Below, piece after piece: positions 50,098 to 59,271 of a stretch of 64,000 nucleotides of DNA. Position 1 is the stretch's first letter; every line of letters starts with the position of its first letter. The position numbers and the translations under genes are program-made. Source of the stretch: Allopusillimonas ginsengisoli. Lineage in GTDB: Bacteria; Pseudomonadota; Gammaproteobacteria; Burkholderiales; Burkholderiaceae_B. The DNA is taken from the NCBI RefSeq assembly GCF_004153455.1, contig NZ_SDQE01000001.1:806001-870000 (forward strand). Reading direction: 5' to 3'. The notes beneath the pieces were generated by a model. The model ran no database searches. It was not told the origin of the DNA and saw only the letters and a program-made list of their open reading frames with translations.

Positions 50098-51546
50098 ATG
50101 CACGAAATCAACATCAAACGCGATGCAGGCCTGAACGCCGCCTCGCCGGTTTCACCCTCGCAGCCCGCCAGCAGAACGCCCGACCCCGTCGCGCCTCACC
50201 GCAAGCTGTTCATACGCACCTTTGGCTGCCAGATGAACGAATACGACTCCGACAAAATGGCGGATGTTCTGCGCGAAGACCAGGGTGTGGAAATCACCCA
50301 AAATCCCGAAGAAGCCGACATCATTCTGTTCAACACCTGTTCCGTGCGCGAGAAAGCGCAGGAAAAGGTATTCTCGGATCTGGGCCGGGTGCAGCATCTG
50401 CGCCAGGCCAAGCCCGATCTCATCATCGGCGTAGGTGGTTGCGTTGCAAGCCAAGAAGGCGAAGCCATCGTCAAGCGCGCACCCTATGTCGACGTCGTCT
50501 TCGGACCGCAAACCTTGCATCGCCTGCCCGAGCTCATTGCCCGCCGCCGCGCTTCCGGTCGCTCGCAAGTGGACATCAGCTTTCCCGAAATCGAAAAGTT
50601 CGACAACCTGCCGCCGGCGCGGGTAGATGGGCCTACCGCCTTCGTCTCCATCATGGAAGGCTGCAGCAAGTACTGCAGCTTCTGCGTGGTGCCCTATACA
50701 CGCGGCGCTGAAGTCTCGCGCCCCTTCGACGACGTACTGGTCGAAGTCGCCGATCTGGCCGACCAGGGGGTCAAAGAAGTCACGCTGCTGGGCCAGAACG
50801 TGAATGCCTACCGCGGCCCCATGGGCGACAGCCACGAGATCGCGGATTTCGCCATGCTGCTTGAGTATGTCCACGAGATTCCGGGGATAGAGCGCATCCG
50901 CTACACCACCTCGCACCCCAAGGAAATGACCACGCGCCTGATCGAAGCCCATGGCGCGCTGCCCAAGCTTGTGCCCTTCCTGCACTTGCCGGTACAGGCT
51001 GGCAGTGATGCCACCCTCGCCGCAATGAAGCGTGGCTACACCACGCTGGAGTTCAAATCCATCGTGCGCCGGCTAAGAGCGGCCCGCCCTGGCCTCACAC
51101 TGTCCTCCGATTTCATCATTGGCTTTCCGGGTGAGACCGAGGTCGACTTCGAAAAAACCATGAAGCTGATCCGCGACGTGGGCTTCGATCAGTCATTTTC
51201 CTTTGTCTACTCACGTCGTCCAGGCACACCCGCCGCGGATCTCGAAGACGACACGCCCAAAGAGGTCAAGCTCGAGCGTCTGCACCGCGTGCAGGCGTTG
51301 ATCAACGAGCAAGCGGCAGAAATCAGCAACGCCATGATCGGCACGACACAACGTATTCTTGTCGAGCGCCCGTCCCGACGCGATCCCGGCGAACTCGCAG
51401 GCCGTACCGAAAACAACCGCATGGTTAATTTCGTTGGCAATCCGCGGCTCATCGGCCACATGATCGATGTGCGTATCACGCAGGCGCTCAGCAACTCGCT
51501 GCGCGGCGAGGTCGTCACGCACGATTCGCTTGAGGAAACCGCATGA
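50098..51546 (+). CDS. miaB: tRNA-2-methylthio-N6-isopentenyladenosine37 methylthiotransferase
   Basis: Radical-SAM enzyme that thiomethylates i6A37 of tRNA. The 482-residue product has the N-terminal cluster motif [17 protein letters not shown], the radical SAM triad in [19 protein letters not shown], and a C-terminal TRAM domain ([15 protein letters not shown]). The first 35 residues are an unconserved extension. The stop overlaps phoH (ATGA). Confidence 0.97.
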   Translation: MHEINIKRDAGLNAASPVSPSQPASRTPDPVAPHRKLFIRTFGCQMNEYDSDKMADVLREDQGVEITQNPEEADIILFNTCSVREKAQEKVFSDLGRVQHLRQAKPDLIIGVGGCVASQEGEAIVKRAPYVDVVFGPQTLHRLPELIARRRASGRSQVDISFPEIEKFDNLPPARVDGPTAFVSIMEGCSKYCSFCVVPYTRGAEVSRPFDDVLVEVADLADQGVKEVTLLGQNVNAYRGPMGDSHEIADFAMLLEYVHEIPGIERIRYTTSHPKEMTTRLIEAHGALPKLVPFLHLPVQAGSDATLAAMKRGYTTLEFKSIVRRLRAARPGLTLSSDFIIGFPGETEVDFEKTMKLIRDVGFDQSFSFVYSRRPGTPAADLEDDTPKEVKLERLHRVQALINEQAAEISNAMIGTTQRILVERPSRRDPGELAGRTENNRMVNFVGNPRLIGHMIDVRITQALSNSLRGEVVTHDSLEETA

Positions 51547-52559
51547 CGGCGGCCGCCAGGAACAAGAAGCCGATCACCGTCAAGCTCGACGGCGACAATA
51601 CCCACCTCGCCAATCTGTGCGGCCCCCTGGACAGCAATCTGCGTCAAATCGCCGACGGCTGGAATGTCAGCATCAGCCGACGCGGCGACCATGTCTCGAT
51701 CACCGGTGACCAGGCCAAGGCAGCTGCCAAGGCGGTGCAACTCTTCCACCGGCGTGCCGTGCACAAGGCCCTGTCTGTGGATGACATTCAGTTAGGCATG
51801 GTGGAACTGGGCGCCGGCCTGGCCCAAACCCAGGGGAAGCCCGCCGTGGAGGTGGCTGAAACCCTGCCGGAACTGCCGCCCGTAGACGACCTGAGCCTGA
51901 ACCTGCGTACTCGCAAGTCCGACCTTCGGCCACGTACGCCACGCCAGCGTGAGTATCTCAATCACATCTTGCGCCACGACATCACTTTCGGCATCGGGCC
52001 TGCGGGCACCGGTAAAACCTGGCTGGCCGTGGCCTGTGCCATCGACGCGCTGGAACGCGAAACCGTGCAGCGCCTGGTGCTTACCCGCCCCGCGGTCGAG
52101 GCCGGGGAGCGTCTGGGCTTTCTACCAGGCGACCTGGTACAAAAAGTAGACCCCTATTTGCGGCCGCTTTACGATGCCCTGTACGACCTGATGGGCATAG
52201 AGCGCGTACAGCGCCTGTTCGAAAAACAGACCATCGAGATCGCGCCGCTGGCCTACATGCGCGGGCGTACGCTCAATCACGCCTTTGTCATCCTCGACGA
52301 AGCACAGAACACAACGCCGGAGCAGATGAAAATGTTCCTGACGCGTATTGGATTCGGCAGTAAGGCAGTTATCAATGGCGATCCGTCTCAAGTGGACTTG
52401 CCCCGCGGCCAGGCCAGCGGCTTGATCCACGCCGTGGATGTGCTGCGCGACGTCCAGGGCATCGCCACCACACAATTCACCAGCCGGGACGTCGTCCGCC
52501 ATCCCCTGGTGGCCCGCATCGTCGATGCCTATGAAAAAGCCGGTGACCATGTCGCGTAA
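51543..52559 (+). CDS. PhoH-like ATPase
   Basis: A 338-residue P-loop ATPase of the PhoH/YbeZ family with Walker [17 protein letters not shown] and Walker [19 protein letters not shown]. Family members work with YbeY in rRNA processing and ribosome quality control. It is placed between miaB and ybeY and overlaps both, as in many proteobacteria. Confidence 0.95.
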   Translation: MTAAARNKKPITVKLDGDNTHLANLCGPLDSNLRQIADGWNVSISRRGDHVSITGDQAKAAAKAVQLFHRRAVHKALSVDDIQLGMVELGAGLAQTQGKPAVEVAETLPELPPVDDLSLNLRTRKSDLRPRTPRQREYLNHILRHDITFGIGPAGTGKTWLAVACAIDALERETVQRLVLTRPAVEAGERLGFLPGDLVQKVDPYLRPLYDALYDLMGIERVQRLFEKQTIEIAPLAYMRGRTLNHAFVILDEAQNTTPEQMKMFLTRIGFGSKAVINGDPSQVDLPRGQASGLIHAVDVLRDVQGIATTQFTSRDVVRHPLVARIVDAYEKAGDHVA

Positions 52560-53094
52560 CCTCTGCGTGCAGGCAGATTCTCAGGCCACAAGCCAAGGCG
52601 CCGGTGCCGCGCCCACGCTGTCGCTCTCCATCCAGTTCGGCACCGAGGCAAAGGAACTGCCGCGCTGGCGCCTGCGTCGCTGGGTGCGGCGCGCGGTGGA
52701 CGGCGTAGCGCAAGCCTGGCAACAGGCCGGGCCTGACAGCCAGACACTGTGCCATGTAACGCTGGGCCTGCGGCTGGTGGACGATATCGAAGGCCGCGAA
52801 CTCAATCGGCGCTTTCGAGATAAAGACTACGCCACCAACGTCCTTACTTTTGAATATGGCCTGGATCAAGAGGGCAGCGCGAGCGGCGATATCGTGCTGT
52901 GTATTCCCGTGCTTTATCGTGAAGCGGCAGAACAGAACAAACCGGTGCTTTATCATGCCGCCCACCTGGTCGTGCATGGCGTATTGCACGCGCTGGGCTA
53001 TGATCACCTCGACGATGGCGATGCAGAGGAAATGGAATCCCTCGAAATTTCCATACTCGACGGCATGGGGCTTCCCGATCCCTACCAGCCCTGA
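52549..53094 (+). CDS. ybeY: rRNA maturation endoribonuclease YbeY
   Basis: Zinc-dependent single-strand RNase for 16S rRNA 3' maturation. The 181-residue protein has the metal motif HLVVHGVLHALGYDHL (H-x3-H-x5-H) near residue 142, preceded by NRRFRDKDYATNVLTFEY. It starts within the end of phoH; an in-frame ATG at 52531 would add six residues. An N-terminal extension of about 25 residues is longer than the usual YbeY. Confidence 0.95.
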   Translation: MSRNLCVQADSQATSQGAGAAPTLSLSIQFGTEAKELPRWRLRRWVRRAVDGVAQAWQQAGPDSQTLCHVTLGLRLVDDIEGRELNRRFRDKDYATNVLTFEYGLDQEGSASGDIVLCIPVLYREAAEQNKPVLYHAAHLVVHGVLHALGYDHLDDGDAEEMESLEISILDGMGLPDPYQP

Positions 53095-53222
53095 AACGCT
53101 CAGCGCCGCCGACACAGCGGCATCCTGGAAATATCAATCAAGGATATCCCGGGAACAGCTCGCTTAGCTTGCCCGCGCATAATCGGTTATCCTAAACATT
53201 CGTGTATTCAGTCCCTTGGACA

Positions 53223-54110
53223 ATGTCAGACCCTAGCTCTCCCGACCCCGAACCTCGCTCCGCAAAATCCAACAGCAAGTCCCTGTTCAAACGGCTTACG
53301 TCGTTCATGCGGCCTTCCGAGCCCGCAGACCGCGAAGACATCAAGGCCGTGCTCGAAGCTGCTTACGATCGCCAAGTGCTGGACGGCGAAGCCTACGCCA
53401 TGATTTCCGGCGCGCTGGATGTGGCCGACCAGACCGTGGCAGACATCATGGTGCCGCGCTCCAAGATGGATATGCTCGACATCAGCAAACCCTTGTCGGA
53501 AATCCTGCCCGAAATCATCGAAACAGGCCATTCGCGCTTTCCGGTATACGAAGACGACCGCGACAATATCGTGGGTATCTTGCTTTCCAAAGACCTGCTG
53601 CTCTCCGTCAGCAACCCGTCCATCGCGCTGCGTCCGCTGGTACGACCCGCTGTGTTCATTCCCGAAACCAAACGCCTGAACGTGCTGCTGCACGAATTTC
53701 GCATCAGCCGAAATCACCTGGCGATCGTCGTCGATGAGCATGGCGGCATTTCCGGCCTGGTTTCCATGGAAGACGTACTGGAGCAAATCGTCGGCGATAT
53801 CGAAGACGAATACGACGAAGACGCTGAAAAAACCATATTCCAGACGGGCACCAATAGCTGGCGTGCCATGGGCATCACAGAAATCGATATCTTCAACGAG
53901 CATTTCGGCACCAACCTGCCGCACGATGACTACGACACCCTGGGCGGTTGGCTTGCAGCCGAACTCGGCCGCATTCCCAGGCGCGGCGACAGCATCAACC
54001 ACGAAGGCATGAATATTACCGTTGTAGGCGCCGATACCCGGCGCGCGCTCTGGCTGCATATCCAGCACAATGCCTCAACCCCCCTGGCGCCGCCGAATAC
54101 CGACGACTGA
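53223..54110 (+). CDS. CorC/HlyC-type CBS-domain protein (YbeX)
   Basis: A 295-residue protein with a CBS pair (VADIMVPRSKMDMLDISKPL and ISGLVSMEDVLEQIVGDIED) and a C-terminal CorC/HlyC transporter-associated domain (YDTLGGWLAAELGRIPRRGD). Linked to magnesium/cobalt efflux and ribosome homeostasis in homologues. ATG at 53223 is preferred to a GTG at 53202. It overlaps lnt by 41 bp. Confidence 0.93.
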   Translation: MSDPSSPDPEPRSAKSNSKSLFKRLTSFMRPSEPADREDIKAVLEAAYDRQVLDGEAYAMISGALDVADQTVADIMVPRSKMDMLDISKPLSEILPEIIETGHSRFPVYEDDRDNIVGILLSKDLLLSVSNPSIALRPLVRPAVFIPETKRLNVLLHEFRISRNHLAIVVDEHGGISGLVSMEDVLEQIVGDIEDEYDEDAEKTIFQTGTNSWRAMGITEIDIFNEHFGTNLPHDDYDTLGGWLAAELGRIPRRGDSINHEGMNITVVGADTRRALWLHIQHNASTPLAPPNTDD

Positions 54111-55764
54111 CCTCTTGCAAAACTCCTTCCGCCTTTCCTGGACGCCTTCACCCGCCCTGCTCGCCTTGCTGACCCTGGGCGCCCTGCATGCCCTGTCTTT
54201 TGCGCCGGGGCCGCTTCCCCATTGGTCTTTGCCATTTGTACAGATATTCACCCTGGCAGCCATGGCCTGGCATGCCATGCGCGCAACGGGGCTAAGACAA
54301 GCGCTCGGGGCGGGATACGCGTTCAGCTTCGGCAACTTTTGCGTTGGGCTGTACTGGCTGTACATCAGCCTGCATCATTACGGGGACCTGGCCGCGCCAC
54401 TGGCCATTGGCGCGGTCATGATACTTGCGGCGTGGCTAGCCCTGTACGGCGCGCTTGCCACAGGCCTGGCGTACAGTCTTGGGGCGCGTTATTTTAGCGG
54501 GGGCTCCAGCTACCAGCGCCAATTGCTTTCCGCAGCCATCTGGGCCTCTTGCTGGGCGCTCAGCGAGTGGCTGCGCGGCACACTGTTTACAGGCCTGCCC
54601 TGGCTGAACATCGGGTACGCGCACGTAGAAGGCGTACTGTCGGGCTGGGCGCCCATTGTCGGTGTCTATGGCGTTGCCTGGCTGGCCGCGTTTGCTTCGG
54701 CCGCCATCGCCCTGCTCGCCTGCGCCAAGGATACGCAAAACGATGCTCGCGCCGCCGTCGGTGTAGGCGTTGCCGTGCTAACGGGCTTGGCTGGCATTTT
54801 TTTCACTCACATGACCTGGGCTGTGCCGCATGGCAAACCCATGATTGTTCGCCTCGTCCAAGGCAATATCCCGCAATCGGACAAGTTCGAGCCCTCGGCG
54901 TTTGTCCAGGGCCAGATTGATTACCTTGAGCTGGCCTCGCTCGAACCACGCAGCCTAGACGGCAAGCCCAACCTGATTGTCTTGCCTGAAACGGTTGTGC
55001 CCCTCTTTCAGGACGAGGTTGCTCCGAACCTGTGGGATCACTGGCTGGAGGTCGCGCGCACTCGCGAGGCCGACATCATCATGGGCATGCCACTGCATGA
55101 TAGACTGGCCACGCGCGACCGCTACACCAACAGCGCGATCGGTTTCGATGCCAACACCCCGGCCGCCGACTTTACGTCAGCAACCATGCCAATGCGCTAT
55201 GACAAGCACCATCTGGTTCCCTTCGGTGAATTTGTCCCCCCTGGATTCCGGTGGTTTGTCGATGCGCTCAGCATTCCGTTGGGTGACTTCGATCGTGGCC
55301 AGGTACGCCAGCCACTATTTGCTGTTCACGACCAGATGATCGCGCCGAACATCTGCTACGAAGACGTGTTTGGCGAAGAAATCATACAGTCGGTACGCCC
55401 CCTCAACGAGACTGACCCAGGCGCCAGCATTCTTCTCAATCTGAGCAATCTGGGCTGGTTTGGAGACTCCTGGGCCCTGCGCCAGCACCTGCAGATATCT
55501 CGCATGCGCGCGCTTGAAACCGCGCGTCCCATGCTGCGCGCCACGAATACCGGCATGACGGCGGCCATCGATCCTGACGGCTCAGTACGCGGCGTGCTGG
55601 ATGCGATGCACAAAGGGGTGCTCGATGTCGAGGTTCAGGGCACGACGGGCATGACGCCTTATGTACGTTGGGGCAACAGCCTGGCGCTGATCTGGCTGGG
55701 ACTGTTTCTCGTAGTAGGCGTTGTCTTGCGATTGACTGGCAGGCGTCCATCGCAAGCGGGATAG
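54070..55764 (+). CDS. lnt: Apolipoprotein N-acyltransferase
   Basis: Adds the third acyl chain to lipoproteins at the periplasmic face of the inner membrane. The 564-residue protein has several N-terminal membrane helices and a nitrilase-like domain with the E-K-C set: Glu in LIVLPETVVPLF, Lys in MRYDKHHLVPFGEFVPP and Cys in APNICYEDVFGEE. A C-terminal helix (LIWLGLFLVVGVVLRLTG) closes it. The start lies within the CBS-domain gene. Confidence 0.95.
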   Translation: MPQPPWRRRIPTTDLLQNSFRLSWTPSPALLALLTLGALHALSFAPGPLPHWSLPFVQIFTLAAMAWHAMRATGLRQALGAGYAFSFGNFCVGLYWLYISLHHYGDLAAPLAIGAVMILAAWLALYGALATGLAYSLGARYFSGGSSYQRQLLSAAIWASCWALSEWLRGTLFTGLPWLNIGYAHVEGVLSGWAPIVGVYGVAWLAAFASAAIALLACAKDTQNDARAAVGVGVAVLTGLAGIFFTHMTWAVPHGKPMIVRLVQGNIPQSDKFEPSAFVQGQIDYLELASLEPRSLDGKPNLIVLPETVVPLFQDEVAPNLWDHWLEVARTREADIIMGMPLHDRLATRDRYTNSAIGFDANTPAADFTSATMPMRYDKHHLVPFGEFVPPGFRWFVDALSIPLGDFDRGQVRQPLFAVHDQMIAPNICYEDVFGEEIIQSVRPLNETDPGASILLNLSNLGWFGDSWALRQHLQISRMRALETARPMLRATNTGMTAAIDPDGSVRGVLDAMHKGVLDVEVQGTTGMTPYVRWGNSLALIWLGLFLVVGVVLRLTGRRPSQAG

Positions 55765-55897
55765 GGCACGCGATCCTGCGCTTGCCTGGTCATCTCAAGA
55801 ATGTGACTCACGCCATTGTCCGAGCATTTCTATTTTTCACAGGGCGGACATTCTCACGTTGTGCCAACACATCCCCGGGGGAAATTGCCACGCCAAC

Positions 55898-55926
55898 TTG
55901 CACGCATTAAAAATTTCGTGCATAAT
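55898..55926 (+). promoter_or_regulatory. Sigma-70 promoter of the tRNA cluster
   Basis: TTGCAC (55898-55903), a 17-bp spacer and CATAAT (55921-55926), placed about 30 bp before tRNA-Ala. The spacing and match are good. Confidence 0.75.
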
Positions 55927-55955
55927 CTCGCTTCTTCGCTAAACAACCGCGCAAC

Positions 55956-56031
<76 letters not shown>

Positions 56032-56098
56032 AGTTCAGTGAAGAATTGCAGTACAGTCGCATTTAATATGCTAGAATGCGCAGCTTGTTTAAGTCCTG

Positions 56099-56174
56099 TC
56101 CCCTTCGTCTAGAGGCCTAGGACACCACCCTTTCACGGTGGGTACAGGGGTTCGAATCCCCTAGGGGACGCCAG
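56099..56174 (+). tRNA. tRNA-Glu (TTC)
   Basis: 76 nt including CCA. Acceptor GTCCCCT pairs with AGGGGAC; anticodon stem CCACC/GGTGG holds loop CTTTCAC, anticodon TTC. Confidence 0.97.
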
Positions 56175-56215
56175 GTTTTTTCCTGGCTTTGTAGTTTAAG
56201 TAGCACACCGCTGCG

Positions 56216-56292
56216 GAGCGGTAGTTCAGTTGGTTAGAATACCGGCCTGTCACGCCGGGGGTCGCGGGTTCGAGTCCCGTCCGCTCCGCCAA
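56216..56292 (+). tRNA. tRNA-Asp (GTC)
   Basis: 77 nt including CCA. Acceptor GGAGCGG pairs with CCGCTCC; anticodon stem CCGGC/GCCGG holds loop CTGTCAC, anticodon GTC. Accessory DNA begins about 100 bp downstream. Confidence 0.97.
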
Positions 56293-56308
56293 AGAATTCA
56301 GAAGATCA

Positions 56309-56340
56309 AGCGCTTATTTCTCGTAAGCGCTTTTTTTTCG
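56309..56340 (+). terminator. Intrinsic terminator of the tRNA cluster
   Basis: Stem AAGCGCTTA/TAAGCGCTT with loop TTTCTCG, followed by eight T. Confidence 0.93.
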
Positions 56341-56388
56341 TCTTATTTATGTTCCAAAGTCGGGGCTTTTATTCCAACGCTCGGAATT

Positions 56389-56491
56389 TTAGGCCGTCCG
56401 CACCCGACCTATGTCGAATCCCGCAACGGATTCTACAGCTTGGTTCAAGCGAATCCAGCATTCGATCTGGCCGCTGACGGCCCTGGACAGA
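56389..56491 (-). pseudogene. Remnant of a ParD-like antitoxin gene
   Basis: Minus-strand translation reads SGQIECWIRLNQAVESVAGF and continues DIGRVRTA before a stop. It aligns, with several substitutions, to the middle of the intact ParD-like antitoxin at 61562-61966 (SGQIEYWVRLGQAVESVPGF). Neither the N-terminal RLSD part nor the C-terminal part is present, and no toxin gene follows. This is a decayed paralogous copy. Confidence 0.75.
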
Positions 56492-56522
56492 TGCTTACGT
56501 CAAATCATCCGAATCGACCACC

Positions 56523-56924
56523 TCATTCGAGCCAGTTTTCGACGGCCAGGCCGCGTATGCGTTCAAACTCCCTGGCGTTCGCCGTCACCAAAGTCATACC
56601 CAGCGCGGAAGCATGGGCCGCGATCAACAAGTCGTTTGCGCCGATAGGCTTTCCTGCCGCCTCCAGTTCGGCGCGGATACCACCGTACTCGGTGTCAGCC
56701 GGGATATCCAAGGGGATGATGGGAATGACCTCCAGAACGCTTTCCACACGGGCCAGCAGCTTCGCGGAGCCCTTCTTCGCGCAGCCATAGCGCAATTCCG
56801 CCGCAACGATGATGCTGGTGCAGATTTTCTGAGGACCGACACGCTCGATATGCCGAGCAGCTGCGCCGTCAGGGTCGCTCATCAAGGCACTGATGATGCT
56901 GGTGTCCAGAAGATAGCCGCTCAC
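56523..56924 (-). CDS. VapC-type PIN-domain toxin
   Basis: A 133-residue ribonuclease toxin. The PIN acidic residues are visible: Asp in YLLDTSIISALM, Glu in VAAELRYGCAKKG, and Asp in IGANDLLIAAHASALG, followed by VTANAREFERIRGL. The GTG start at 56924 overlaps the VapB stop (GTGA), the usual coupled arrangement. It likely cleaves tRNA or rRNA in the cytoplasm; the target is unknown. Confidence 0.9.
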   Translation of the reverse strand: MSGYLLDTSIISALMSDPDGAAARHIERVGPQKICTSIIVAAELRYGCAKKGSAKLLARVESVLEVIPIIPLDIPADTEYGGIRAELEAAGKPIGANDLLIAAHASALGMTLVTANAREFERIRGLAVENWLE

Positions 56925-57193
56925 AGAACTTCGTCCGGTATGGGGGGAGCATCGGAGATGTCGGGAAACCTGTCTTGAGGGGCAAGGGGTTCGCTCTTCC
57001 TCCATTGGCCCAATAGCGCCACAATGTCCCGAGGCTTGGACACAGGCTCAATGATGAGGCGCGCGCCTTCACGACGGATGAGAACCCTATCGCCCGGCAT
57101 TTCAAATTCAGCGGGAATCCTGACTGCCTGGCTGCGATTGTTCCGAAATAGCTTGGCCTCACGCGGCCTGGAGTTGGTAGTAGAGATAGTCAT
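56921..57193 (-). CDS. VapB-type (AbrB/SpoVT) antitoxin
   Basis: A 90-residue antitoxin with an N-terminal swapped-hairpin AbrB domain (AKLFRNNRSQAVRIPAEFEM) and a C-terminal toxin-binding tail ending IPDEVL. It is upstream of and coupled to the VapC gene. It should neutralise VapC and repress its own promoter. The ATG at 57193 is preferred; nine extra residues upstream are possible. Confidence 0.9.
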   Translation of the reverse strand: MTISTTNSRPREAKLFRNNRSQAVRIPAEFEMPGDRVLIRREGARLIIEPVSKPRDIVALLGQWRKSEPLAPQDRFPDISDAPPIPDEVL

Positions 57194-57204
57194 GGCAACA
57201 CCCC

Positions 57205-57232
57205 GGTATGTATATGCCATATTGTATATGCC
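57205..57232 (-). promoter_or_regulatory. Repeated box upstream of vapBC
   Basis: TGTATATGCC occurs at 57209-57218 and again at 57223-57232, 14 bp apart (GGCATATACA on the coding strand), immediately upstream of the VapB start. This is a plausible operator for VapB autoregulation, overlapping a -10-like TACAAT. Confidence 0.45.
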
Positions 57233-57376
57233 AACGGCACGGAACGGAAAGGCCCGCCAGATTCCGCCCGATCGGCTGCGCCACCACTACGTCAAGCAAC
57301 GGGTGCGGACGCACCGCTACGTCGATGGCACCTTGGCGGTATTTTATGGACCTCGTTCTTGGCCAGTTATGATGTG
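57229..57376 (+). pseudogene. Probable transposase C-terminal fragment
   Basis: Codes for about 48 residues, LRHHYVKQRVRTHRYVDGT and LAVFYGPRSW, reminiscent of the C-terminal end of integrase-type transposases (possibly ISNCY-like). The catalytic part is absent. It begins directly beside the vapBC control region, and IS ends were not found. Confidence 0.4.
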
Positions 57377-57421
57377 AACGGAGCTTGGTTTGAACCATTG
57401 TACAAACAGGCCGCCTGATCC

Positions 57422-57559
57422 GATAACCAACTTGAAGTGAAGTCTCGGGATGGCCAATTGGGGTTGGCGTGCCTGAACCGTTTGGGCTATGACATTGAAA
57501 TCAAACTCAAGCCCACGGCCAGCGAATCCATGGGCCATTTGACAGTGGCTCTTGCCTAA
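57422..57559 (+). pseudogene. Remnant of an HTH-type antitoxin (C-terminal part)
   Basis: The frame reads CLNRLGYDIEIKLKPTASES then MGHLTVALA and stop, like the tail of HTH_37/HigA-type antitoxins. An in-frame stop lies just upstream and the DNA-binding helices are missing. Confidence 0.45.
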
Positions 57560-57611
57560 CAAGACGGCATAAAGCAGTCTACGACGGGAAAAGGACAAAC
57601 CCATATACTCA

Positions 57612-57728
57612 AATCATAGGCCGGAACAGATCACCAAGCGTCGAGGACACCCCGTGGGAAGCACTCAGGCTGCGACGAAAAAGGCAGTGAAGCTGCGCCT
57701 GGATGCTGACGTGTTGGCCGCATTTGGT
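57612..57728 (+). pseudogene. Remnant of a BrnA-like antitoxin (N-terminal part)
   Basis: In one frame KRRGHPVGSTQAATKKAVKL is followed by RLDADVLAAFG, the RLD-x-DVL-x-F signature of BrnA antitoxins, and similarity then stops. The usual GWQTRIN continuation and the BrnT toxin are absent. Confidence 0.5.
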
Positions 57729-57778
57729 AGCGCAGCTAGCTACCCAGCCACCGGCAATCTCCCGCCAATTACATCGTC

Positions 57779-58252
57779 TCAGACAAAACCTATCCAGCGG
57801 CCGGCTATGAGGACAGAAAGCCAAAGAATGGTGGATGTGGCGGCCAGGGTTCGAACTCGCACAGATGGCTGGCCGCTGCGCAGGGCTGCATCAAAGTGCT
57901 CGCCGCGATGCTGAAGTGCGATGTTGCAGATTGCCAGTACAAGCAGTGTGGCCTTGAAGAGGAAAGCTGGATTCTCTGCGTACTCCACCGGCTTCACTGA
58001 GAATAACCAAAGCCCTGTCGTCACCGCGAGTGAGGTGCCCGTCGCCGCTGCGCGTACAAGAAAGGGGCCAAGGGTCAGCAGATCCCGTCTGCGCGTTGAA
58101 CGCAAAAGAAGCAAATCGAGCGGTAGGATCGCGCCAAGAAGTAGCCCAATACCAAGGATGTGGGCTGCATTGACAACAAGATAGGCGACCCAGTATTCCT
58201 GCAGAAAGGCGGCACCGGGCCAGCCGGAAATTGCTTGCAGAAAATCTGTCAT
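57779..58252 (-). CDS. Small multi-spanning membrane protein (DUF2214/DUF6644-like)
   Basis: A 157-residue protein with four probable membrane helices: AYLVVNAAHILGIGLLLGAI, the AAATGTSLAVTTGLWLFSV region, FLFKATLLVLAICNIALQ and a C-terminal TSTILWLSVLIAGRW. The His in NAAHILG and the HRGEHFD stretch are potential heme or metal ligands. It starts 10 bp after the DUF6152-like gene, with which it surely forms a unit. Function unknown. Confidence 0.75.
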   Translation of the reverse strand: MTDFLQAISGWPGAAFLQEYWVAYLVVNAAHILGIGLLLGAILPLDLLLLRSTRRRDLLTLGPFLVRAAATGTSLAVTTGLWLFSVKPVEYAENPAFLFKATLLVLAICNIALQHRGEHFDAALRSGQPSVRVRTLAATSTILWLSVLIAGRWIGFV

Positions 58253-58262
58253 CGCCGTGTCG

Positions 58263-58700
58263 TCATTGCTTGATGCGTTCTGGATACATGTCGTACTGTT
58301 TGCCGCCGACCGTAATGCGCACGGCTTTTATATGCGCCTTGTTCGGCTCTTTGGTGCGGTTGCCCAGTACCGTAATGTCATCGCCCACTTTGGCAGTGTC
58401 GCCGGAGAAACCTGACCGCTGTGTCTGGCTCGGGTTTCCTAGATCGACTTGCCACAAACGACCATCCTGGTCCTTCACGCGCAGGGCTGGATGTGGCGGC
58501 GCCATTGAAATCTCGGTGATGGTGCCCTTCAACTCGGACTGCTCCTCTTCCGCCCAGGCCCAGCCGTGATGCGCGAAGGCTTGCATGGTAAATAGCGCCA
58601 TGACCGTGGTGCAAAGTATGAGCACCATACGATGCGCTACATTGCGCGCCGTAACGGAGATTACTCGGGTGGCGGTTCGGCTTTCGCTTGATACCGACAT
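58263..58700 (-). CDS. DUF6152-like periplasmic protein
   Basis: A 145-residue protein with an N-terminal signal segment (VLILCTTVMALFTMQAFAHH) and the family motif HHGWAWAEEEQSELKGTITE right after cleavage. The mature part looks like a small beta-barrel (GRLWQVDLGNPSQTQRSGF, GDDITVLGNRTKEPNKAHIK). I start at 58700, with AAGGAGCG upstream. Together with the membrane gene it may serve metal or redox chemistry in the periplasm; this is inference. Confidence 0.75.
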   Translation of the reverse strand: MSVSSESRTATRVISVTARNVAHRMVLILCTTVMALFTMQAFAHHGWAWAEEEQSELKGTITEISMAPPHPALRVKDQDGRLWQVDLGNPSQTQRSGFSGDTAKVGDDITVLGNRTKEPNKAHIKAVRITVGGKQYDMYPERIKQ

Positions 58701-58901
58701 AATCACGCTCCTTGAAGTGAGTAAAAAACTGCGAGTCCAACTCATTGACTCAGCTCCCGTTTATTAATGGTACAAGAACCGCCAGTGCCTACGGCCCCCA
58801 AAGCGAAGTGTAATAGCCTTTGCCAAACGTCCGCTTTGGAGTCGATAACTGCCGCTCAGCCTTGTCTCTTATCCATATGCTGATAAACAGCAACATTGGG
58901 T

Positions 58902-58930
58902 TTGCCAGAACATACAAAATATTGTATAAA
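58902..58930 (+). promoter_or_regulatory. Promoter of the RelE/XRE module
   Basis: TTGCCA (58902-58907), a 17-bp spacer and TATAAA (58925-58930), directly before the toxin ATG at 58937. The short leader means a repressor bound here would also cover the start site. Confidence 0.7.
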
Positions 58931-58936
58931 TCACAC

Positions 58937-59236
58937 ATGCCACCATCCAAGCCTGTCGAGTTCCTCGGAAGCTCACTTGATGATCTTCGTGCCTTCCCAC
59001 CTTCTGCCAAGCGCGAAGCGGGCCACCAGATCGATCAGGTTCAGAGCGGTGTGGATCCGGATGATTGGAAGCCTATGAACACAGTGGGCCAAGGTGTCAG
59101 AGAAATCCGCGTTCGCGATAGTGCTGGCGCCTTCAGGGTCGTCTACGTTGCGAAGTTCGTCGATGCCATCTATGTGATCCATTGCTTTCAGAAAAAGACG
59201 CAAAAAACCAACAAAGCGGATATAGATCTAGCCTAG
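58937..59236 (+). CDS. RelE/ParE-superfamily (Gp49/HigB-like) toxin
   Basis: A 99-residue toxin: LDDLRAFPPSAKREAGHQI, VREIRVRDSAGAFRVVYVAK and the family ending VIHCFQKKTQKTNKADIDLA. These are ribosome-dependent mRNA interferases or gyrase poisons; the phage-Gp49 branch is usually the former. The toxin comes first and the antitoxin second, as in higBA. An ATG at 58937 fits the promoter. Confidence 0.9.
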   Translation: MPPSKPVEFLGSSLDDLRAFPPSAKREAGHQIDQVQSGVDPDDWKPMNTVGQGVREIRVRDSAGAFRVVYVAKFVDAIYVIHCFQKKTQKTNKADIDLA

Positions 59237-59271
59237 AAATGTTATCGAGACCTATTACAGGAGCTAAGCAA

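Noticed and set aside
56216-56292. tRNA-Asp 3' end as a phage or island attachment site
   Set aside because: No integrase and no second copy of the tRNA 3' end were found by eye in the rest of the window. The idea is kept only as a question.
59239-59271. Upstream ATG start for the XRE antitoxin
   Set aside because: The ATG at 59272 has a strong CAGGAG site and gives the usual antitoxin length.
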